Source: Culex pipiens pallens
Lineage: Eukaryota > Arthropoda > Insecta > Diptera > Culicidae
NCBI RefSeq assembly: GCF_016801865.2
Contig: NC_068938.1
Coordinates: 135,884,998 to 135,948,997, forward strand
Reading direction: 5' to 3'
DNA: 64,000 nt
How positions within the stretch are numbered: the first letter of the stretch is position 1; each line of letters begins with the position of its first letter. A model generated the notes under the pieces. It saw only the letters and a program-made list of their open reading frames with translations, was not told the origin of the DNA and made no database searches. Shown in pieces: positions 57,663-64,000 of this stretch. Position numbers and translations under genes: made by a program.

Positions 57663-57840
57663 GGGACATTTGCGGAACCATAAGAGTTGGGGCAATATGG
57701 GTATCAAACTTTAGGGATTTTGATACTGGACATGAAATTTGACATTTTGGCTGTAGTGGCCGCAGGCCCCGGGGATGTTCCGATAAGGGGACATTTGCGG
57801 AACCATAAGATTTTGGGCAATATGGGTATCAAATTCTAGG
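57663..57840. repeat. Distal remainder of the 141-bp satellite
   Basis: Completes the unit broken by the solo LTR and continues with one shortened, diverged unit (GTAGTGGCCGCAGGCCCCGG, AAGATTTTGGGCAATATGGG), then stops. Greater divergence at the array edge is usual for tandem arrays. Confidence 0.85.
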
Positions 57841-58293
57841 TTTTGTGTGTTGTGTCTTTAACACATGGTTCAGAATGACTCTTTGTAATAAATTTCATTG
57901 TTTGCAAAATATAACTTGAAAATTGTTCAATGCCGAAAGTTTAACAGAGAATTGATGCAATGATTTCACATCAACTGGCCCGAAAATTTTGCCATCACGA
58001 TTAGCTGAAGAAGCGTTTGAAAGTTTTAAACGTTATCAAACGTCAAAATACCATGAGACCATCTTTGAGCAAAAATAAATAGATCTTACGAAATAACTAT
58101 TTCGTGATTGATTTTGTAGCAAAGAAACGCAAATATTAAAAACTATAAAAAATTCATTTACTTTTGTGTCCGAAGTTCTTCGTCATGATGGTTATGCCTG
58201 TAGGATTACCACTGCACCTTTTTTTATAAAGTGCACCGTTTTCAAAACCCACTTAAATTTTAATTTAACTGAAAGATTGCAGCTTTGAGATGT
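57841..58293. other. AT-rich spacer, no gene
   Basis: No recognisable feature. The end forms the left flank of the second ORF1-only LINE insertion. Confidence 0.4.
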
Positions 58294-58308
58294 TTAAAAA
58301 TGGTGTCA

Positions 58309-60065
58309 GACCTCCGTGTAAGCACGAGAGCAAGCAGCAGTCAAGTGCTCAGTGCTCCATCGTTTTTTCGATTTTTTTTCGCCGTAAATTACCGTGATTT
58401 CCCGCGAGTTTGCTCCTGCAGCATGCCAAAGGCCGGCCGTGGCCGTGGCAGTTCGAGTGCGGCCTCGAAAAACCCGCGAAGTTCGTCTACCGGCCGTGTG
58501 CAAAAAGGTAAACAAACCAACGCCGTGTCGACCGCCATCGCGCAGGGGAGCGTGAGCGCAGAAGGCATCGACAAAAAGTTACTACATCCCGGATATGTTC
58601 CGAGATCACCAGTGCGAACCCGTTCCGGCACTTCCGGTGCCACGACCAACACGTCAACATCCGCCAACATTCCCATCAGGAACGAGTTCCAGATGCTGAG
58701 CGGCGACGAAGAAAACAACAACAACACCGACGGTAGCAGCACTACCGACGACGACGACGACGATCGTCGTGCACGGAAAAAAGTGCCGACGCCAAAAACG
58801 AACAATTCTCCAAAGGAACGTAGACCACCTCCAATTTTTGTTTTGGACACGTTGGTGGACGATATTGACGAGTTGCTGGAAGGCCTCGGATATTGTCTGA
58901 AAATCGGTAAGTCGTCAGTGCAAGTCTACACGTTTGACAACAAGAACTTCGACCTGGTTGTGGAGAAATTGAAGAGTAAAAACTTCAAGTTCTACACATT
59001 CGACCCCGTGCAGAAGACAGCCGTTAAGGTCGTCTTGCAGGGGTACCAAGACCGCCCGATCTCCGACCTCAAGAAGGACCTTTCGGGTGCTGGAATAACG
59101 CCGCGTGACATAAAAGTCCTCTCGCGGAAGACAACAGTCACAGGTACACACACACTGTATCTGTTGTACTTCGACCGCGGCACCGTCAAGATTCAAGACC
59201 TGCGACGAACTAAGGCGTTGGACGGGTTTTGGGTAAACTGGCGGTTCTACTCAAAGAATCCGTCGGACGCAGCACAATGCCACCGTTGCCAGAAATTCGG
59301 CCACGGTTCACGGAACTGCAACCTCCCGCCCCGCTGTGTGAAGTGCGGTGAAACACACCTCTCTGAGGCGTGTGCACTGCCGTGCAAGGCGGACCTGGGG
59401 GACAAGGCAGAGCAAACCAAGGCGCGCATCAAGTGCGCCAACTGTGGAGGTAACCATACCAGTAACTACCGTGGATGCAGCGCACGAAAAAATTACCTCG
59501 AGGAGCAGGAAAAGAGGAAGAAGAAAGCAGCAGCGTCCCACCCTCCTCAGCGAAGTACGAGCGTAACCGTGCCGGCTGCTGGGCAGCGTACGGTTCCCGC
59601 GGACAACTCAACATTCCTCCCTGGCTGGGGGCGATCGTTTGCCAGCGTGGTTGCTGCCGGTAGCGGCAATGCGGCCCAGCAAGAAATCACCGGGGAAGAC
59701 CTCTTCACCCTGCCAGAGTTCTTTGCTCTCGCGGGGGAGATGATGTCGAGGTTTCGGACCTGCCGTAACAAGGCGGAGCAATTTCTAGCCCTTGGGGAGC
59801 TGATGATCAAGCACATCTACAAAGGATAAAATACTGTGATTTAGTTATAAGCTTTTTCTCTTTCTTTCCCCTTTCCTTTGCAATGTTAGCAAGTTTTTTT
59901 TTTAATTTTTCTTGCTCTTGTTAGTGCCATAGTTATAGAAATAATTGTTCCAAAATGGATTATGATGCAACACACAGCTGAAAGGAACTCCAAAACTCTG
60001 TTATGAATTGCAAAAGAACTGATTGTATCTTGATTATTCACCAATAAAACCGAATTAATTAATAA
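58309..60065 (+). mobile_element. ORF1-only LINE-like retrotransposon, copy 2, 15-bp duplication
   Basis: TTAAAAATGGTGTCA is duplicated exactly at 58294-58308 and 60066-60080. The element starts GACCTCCGTGTAAGCACGAG, like copies 1 and 3, carries one intact ORF, then a 236-nt 3' UTR with CACCAATAAAACCGAATT and a short (AATT)-type tail. There is no ORF2. Perfect duplication and an open ORF suggest a recent insertion. Confidence 0.92.
58423..59829 (+). CDS. Gag-like ORF1 protein with three zinc knuckles, 468 aa (copy 2)
   Basis: Same architecture as the protein at 46389-47804: basic Gly/Arg/Ser N terminus, Asp run, PRE_C2HC-like region ending DGFWVNWRFYS, three Cys/His knuckles (CHRCQKFGHGSRNC, CVKCGETHLSEAC, CANCGGNHTSNYRGC), a Lys-rich helix and the conserved tail. 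The frame is open from 58285, but that start lies in host DNA left of the target duplication. The ATG at 58423 is chosen because it aligns with the start of copy 1 (MPKAGRGRGSSS versus MPRAGRGRGSSS). Differences from copy 1 are concentrated in the low-complexity N-terminal third, while the knuckles are almost unchanged, which would fit selection on the RNA-binding part. Confidence 0.9.
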   Translation: MPKAGRGRGSSSAASKNPRSSSTGRVQKGKQTNAVSTAIAQGSVSAEGIDKKLLHPGYVPRSPVRTRSGTSGATTNTSTSANIPIRNEFQMLSGDEENNNNTDGSSTTDDDDDDRRARKKVPTPKTNNSPKERRPPPIFVLDTLVDDIDELLEGLGYCLKIGKSSVQVYTFDNKNFDLVVEKLKSKNFKFYTFDPVQKTAVKVVLQGYQDRPISDLKKDLSGAGITPRDIKVLSRKTTVTGTHTLYLLYFDRGTVKIQDLRRTKALDGFWVNWRFYSKNPSDAAQCHRCQKFGHGSRNCNLPPRCVKCGETHLSEACALPCKADLGDKAEQTKARIKCANCGGNHTSNYRGCSARKNYLEEQEKRKKKAAASHPPQRSTSVTVPAAGQRTVPADNSTFLPGWGRSFASVVAAGSGNAAQQEITGEDLFTLPEFFALAGEMMSRFRTCRNKAEQFLALGELMIKHIYKG

Positions 60066-60080
60066 TTAAAAATGGTGTCA

Positions 60081-60623
60081 CAATTGTCAATTCCTGAAAT
60101 TTTTTTTACAAAAATTGATGTCAAATAAAAATGCCTAATAGACATTGAAGATAAGACTTCTGGATGCTGAAACACAGTGAATAAAAGAACAAGAAAGAAG
60201 AAAATTTAATGTTTTTAAGTCTTTTAATTTCTAGTATCAATATCTTAGAAACTAATGGCCCTATTTTCAATGTTATTTGTAATTTTGTCAGATCCTTTAA
60301 AAAAATATTTTTAAGATTTTGGATTTAAGACAAATATTTGTAAAAAAAAAACACGTTATATAACGCTCTTGTTTTTGAAAAAATATTTTTTGTAAAAAAA
60401 AGTTAATTAAAAAATCGGTAAAAATACGATTATTTACGTACCATTTTTGTATAGTAGAAGTGAACTAAAATTAAATATTCGAACCAACTATGGACATCAC
60501 AACCCTCTTGACGCCTGTTGTAGGAAGTTTAATCATCCGAGTATTTTAGAATATTTTGACTTTAATTTGTGCAGTAAGTCTGTGTTTAGAAGTAAAATAT
60601 TGTTACTTAGTTAGTAAGATAAT
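60081..60623. other. AT-rich DNA, foldback-family remnant
   Basis: GACATTGAAGATAAGACTTC and GCTGAAACACAGTGA near 60136-60180 are diverged relatives of the inner arm of the GAGCAATTCTCTA foldback (compare about 6930-6970). No gene. Confidence 0.4.
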
Positions 60624-61502
60624 ATCAAGTCTAGTGCGTCCATCCCGGGAATTCCCGGGACAAAATTCCCGGGATTTTTCCAAAACCGGGAATTTCCGAA
60701 TCCCGGGTTTTTTTGTATTTTGTCTCGGAAATTCCCGAAATTGGAAAAAATATCAAATTTTGGTCTGAGAATTCAGGTTTTGTTGTGGAAATAGATGAAC
60801 AACGAAAAATATATATTAAGCATATAGCCAGGGTTTTTTTTAAAAGGTCCTATAAGCTATTGTGTTTTTCATATATTTATAGGACCTATTAAAAAATAAC
60901 TCTAGGTATCAGCATGAATTTGACTTATAAACGAAATTTGTTAAACACTTACCGATCCGTAAATTGCCTAGCGCGTTAAATGTTTTCTATTTAATTTTCT
61001 ATATTTTTGAAAAGACTACGTATTATAAAGATTTTAAATTAAAAAAATATCATTTAAAATTATTTCCATGAAACATTGGGCAAATCGGAATGTATCGAAT
61101 TATGAAAGCTGTATTAGTTTTTTTTTGCATAATGTTTTGATTTTATTGATTGATAAAACAAAAACAGAACAAAACAATTAGTAAACCGATCTTCAAATTA
61201 ATTGCTCAAAAATCTCCTGTACCTATTTAGATTGTAGCTCCCAATTTTTTTTAGTGACTTTTAGATATTTTGTAAAATATTTTTATAAAAAACACATCTA
61301 AAATTTAACATTGGCTGGTATAATTTTATTTGTTGTCTTTTTATTTGTTTTTTTTAGGCTTTTCAAGTCATGTCATATAAAAAATGTATTTATAAGAGAC
61401 TTAATTAATTTGAATCCCATTGGATAAGAAATTAGATTAGAAACCAAAGCACAACAAAAAACAAAAAAAAATCTTTTAAGTTATTTACAAACTGTTATCC
61501 TT

Positions 61503-63100
61503 TTCAATTCAATTCAATTCAATTCGGTTTTATTGGTGAATAATCAAGATACAATAAGTGCTTTTGAAGTACATAACAGAGTTTTGGAGATCCTTTCAGC
61601 TGTGTGTTACATCATAATCCATTTTAGAATAATTATTGCTTGTAAATAAAGGTGTCACCAAGAGTAAGAAAAATTTAAAAAAAACTGAGATTGCAAGGGA
61701 AAGGGGATAGAAATAGAGAAAGCCTAGAACTAGATCACAGATTTTTATCCTTTATAGATGTGCTTGATCATCAGCTTCCCAAGGGCTAGGAATTGCTCCG
61801 CTTTGTTACGGCAGGTCCGAAACCGCGTCATCATCTCCCCTGCAAGAGCAAAGAACTCTGGCAGGGTAAAGAGATCTTCCCGGTAACTTCTTGCTGGGCC
61901 GCATTACCGCTACCGGCAGCGACCACGCTGGCGAACGATCGCCCCCATCCAGGAGGGAACGCTGAGCTGTCCGCTGGAACCGTACGATGACCAGCTGCCG
62001 TCACGGTTACGCTCGTACTTCGCTGAGGAGGGTGGGACGCTGCTGCTTTCTTCTTCCTCTTTTCCTGCTCCTCGAGGTAGTTTTTCCGTGCGCTGCATCC
62101 ACGGTAGTTGCTGGTATGGTTACCTCCACAGTTGGCGCACTTGATGCGCGCCTTCGTTTGCTCTGCCTTGTCCCCCAAGTCCGCTTTGCACGGCAGTGCA
62201 CACGCCTCAGAGAGGTGTGATTCACCGCACTTCACACAGCGGGGCGGGAGGTTGCAGTTCCGCGAGCCGTGGCCGAATTTCTGGCATCGGTGACATTGCG
62301 CTGCGTCCGTCGGATTTTTTGAATAAAACCGTCAGTTTACCCAAAAACCGTCCAACGCCTTAGTCCGCCGCAGGTCTTGAAGTTTGACGGTGCCGCGATC
62401 GAAGTACAACAGGTACAGTGTGTGTGTACCTGTGACTGTTGTCTTCCGCGAGAGGACTTTTATGTCACGCGGTGTTATACCGGCACCCGAGAGGTCCTTC
62501 TTGAGGTCGGAGACCGGGCGGTCTTGGTACCCCTGCAAGACGACCTTAACAGCTGTCTTCTGCAAGGGGTCGAATGTGTAGAACTTAAAGTTTTTACACT
62601 TCAATTTCTCCACAACCAGGTCGAAGTTCTTGTTGTCAAATGTGTAGACTTGCACTGACGACTTACCGATTTTCAGACAATATCCGAGGCCTTCCAGCAA
62701 CTCGTCAACATCGTCCACCAACGTGTCCAAAACAAAAATTGGAGGTGGTCTACGTTCCTTTGGAGAATTGTTCGTTTTTGGCGTCGGCACTTTTTTCCGT
62801 GCACGACGATCGTCGTCGTCGTCGTCGGTAGTGCTGCTACCGTCGGTGTTGTTGTTGTTGTTTTCTTCGTCGTCGCTCAGCATCTGGAACTCGTTCCTGA
62901 TGGGGATGTTGGCGGATGTTGATGTGCCACTGGTTGTGGCACCGGAGGTACCGGAACGGGTTCGCACTGGTGATCTTGGAACATATCCGGGATGTAGCAA
63001 CTCGCGGGTAATCACAATCAACTACGGCGAAAAATTTCGAAAACACGGTAGAGCACAGAGCACTTCACTGCTGCTTGCTCTCGTGCGTACACGGAGGAGA
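61503..63100 (-). mobile_element. ORF1-only LINE-like retrotransposon, copy 3, 14-bp duplication
   Basis: AAACTGTTATCCTT is duplicated at 61489-61502 and 63101-63114. Minus-strand start TCTCCTCCGTGTACGCACG and a 3' end with AATAAAACC followed by about four GAATT repeats match the other copies. It is about 160 bp shorter because of an internal deletion that joins the 5' leader (CCCGCGAG) to a point some 50 codons into the ORF. Inserted in the hAT-like element at 60632-63300. Confidence 0.9.
61745..63021 (-). pseudogene. Decayed gag-like ORF1 of LINE copy 3
   Basis: Three lesions are seen relative to copies 1 and 2. First, the native start codon and about 50 N-terminal codons are deleted; the ATG at 63021 lies in leader sequence. 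Second, the tryptophan codon after GFWVN has become TGA at about 62332-62334. Third, one base is lost near 61880, shifting the last ~45 codons out of frame. All three knuckles are still readable in the frame 61831-62330 region. Not expected to yield a functional protein, although a truncated 229-aa product is conceivable. Confidence 0.85.
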
Positions 63101-63308
63101 AAACTGTTATCCTTGTTGAGATGGAAGTGTGGATTATCATTAATGAATAGTACTGAGCTAATTCTATGATTTTAAACTTGAAAACATGACAAATATAATC
63201 AAAACATAGATTTTATCTCTGTTTTATAAATTTCCCGGGATTTCAAAAATATTTTCCCGTTTCCCGGGAAATTCAAAACCCGGGAAAATTGGACGCCCTA
63301 ATCAAGTC

Positions 63309-64000
63309 TAAAAAGATGGTAAATAAATAATGAAATATATTTTTTAATCAATAAAATAAAAAATTACAAAATATTTTAGAATTATTTGTTTTTTAGAACT
63401 GCTTATGTTTGCAAGAATGGAAAAACTCACAAAAAATACGACAGTCAAAAATAAGTTTTTTTTTGTAAAATAAAATCTTGAAAGATATTTAAGAACTTTT
63501 CTTTAAAGAATTACTCATGTATAAAAAATGGAAAAAAAAACTCACCAAACATATTAGGACAATCAAGAAAAGGTTGTTTTTTTAAATATAAACAAATTTC
63601 CAACGAATTGTAGAAGTCACATTTTTTTTAAACTGCTCATTAGCCTGTCCCATTTTGAGGTCATGTCGAGGAATTTCAGGTGCTCACTTCTTAAATGATA
63701 GATTATGATGTTAGGAACAATGTTTTCTTAGACAAGAAAAAATAATAAAATACTTTCTCGCACCCCCTAGTCGATTTACTGAAAAAAGTCACTTTTTTGA
63801 ACAAATTTTCTAAAATCGCTTGGAATCAATACAAAAACTGTTTCGATCAGGTGTGTATTGTCTTCAAACGATAGGTTTTTGTCCATAGATTAAGATGCAC
63901 TATCAATATTGGACCAAAATTTAAGTTTTTGGACTTTCCCAGGCGGATTTGTGTCGAAAAAATCGCATTTTTTCGAAACTTTTTTCAGAAATGTTCATTT
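63309..64000. other. AT-rich DNA, probable foldback fragment running off the window
   Basis: From about 63640 (CCTGTCCCATTTTGAGGTCA) the sequence has the style of the foldback arms elsewhere in the window but no partner arm is present before the end. No gene seen. Confidence 0.35.

Larger units (their letters stand above)
60632..63300. mobile_element. hAT-like element, TAG(T/G)GCGTCCA ends, 8-bp duplication, split by LINE copy 3
   Basis: Left TAGTGCGTCCATCCCGGGAA and right CCCGGGAAAATTGGACGCCC (then TA) are inverted. ATCAAGTC is duplicated at 60624-60631 and 63301-63308, the length expected for hAT. Subterminal CCCGGGAA(T/A)TTCC motifs are reiterated at both ends. After removing the LINE, about 1.06 kb of AT-rich, non-coding sequence remains, so it is non-autonomous. 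Confidence 0.85.

Noticed and set aside
58285..58422. Upstream start extending the copy 2 ORF1 by 46 codons
   Set aside because: The extension begins in host DNA outside the target duplication and is not shared with copy 1. The ATG at 58423 matches the other copy.

Overview
The window looks like repeat-choked DNA from a culicine mosquito, most likely Culex. This rests on overall character: AT-rich sequence, many families of short inverted-repeat transposons with 2-, 4- and 8-9-bp target duplications, tRNA-derived SINEs with two tRNA-like modules, a Jockey/I-like LINE tail, a Pao/BEL-like solo LTR, and arthropod-type core promoter motifs. The species call is inference. Only one convincing host gene is present: a single-exon F-box/leucine-rich-repeat protein on the minus strand (26542-28089). 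It has a TATA box, a TCAGTT initiator and a polyadenylation signal at sensible distances.

Layout. 1-16.8 kb: end of a truncated foldback transposon, a twin-tRNA SINE, several MITEs, a 1.9-kb foldback (6207-8138), and a 5'-truncated LINE with a perfect 14-bp target duplication (10195-10789). 16.8-26.4 kb: a 2.9-kb foldback (16840-19711) with another element at its centre, a SINE split by two TA-duplicating elements (21890-23510), and a further foldback (25431-26356). 26.5-28.2 kb: the F-box gene. 28.4-41.4 kb: nested transposons, including an element carrying about nine 164-bp tandem units (32381-34247), a complete SINE with a 12-bp target duplication, and hAT-like MITEs. 44.7-48.9 kb: four elements nested three levels deep. 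50.0-52.0 kb: about 245 copies of an 8-bp repeat. 53.1-57.8 kb: about 30 copies of a 141-bp satellite, split by a 304-bp solo LTR. 58.3-63.3 kb: two more LINE-like insertions, one inside a hAT-like element.

The most notable item is a LINE-like family present three times (46151-47916 minus, 58309-60065 plus, 61503-63100 minus). All copies share the same 5' and 3' ends and have 11-15-bp target duplications. They encode only a gag-like ORF1 with three zinc knuckles; no endonuclease or reverse transcriptase is present in any copy. Two copies have intact ORF1s of 471 and 468 codons. This resembles the half-LINE organisation known from mammalian HAL1 and the RT-less Drosophila HeT-A. It suggests a non-autonomous family that keeps its own RNA-binding protein and borrows reverse transcriptase.

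The genes do not form a pathway. The window is best read as a layered record of insertions around one small host gene. All boundaries and target duplications were read by eye; no database was searched.
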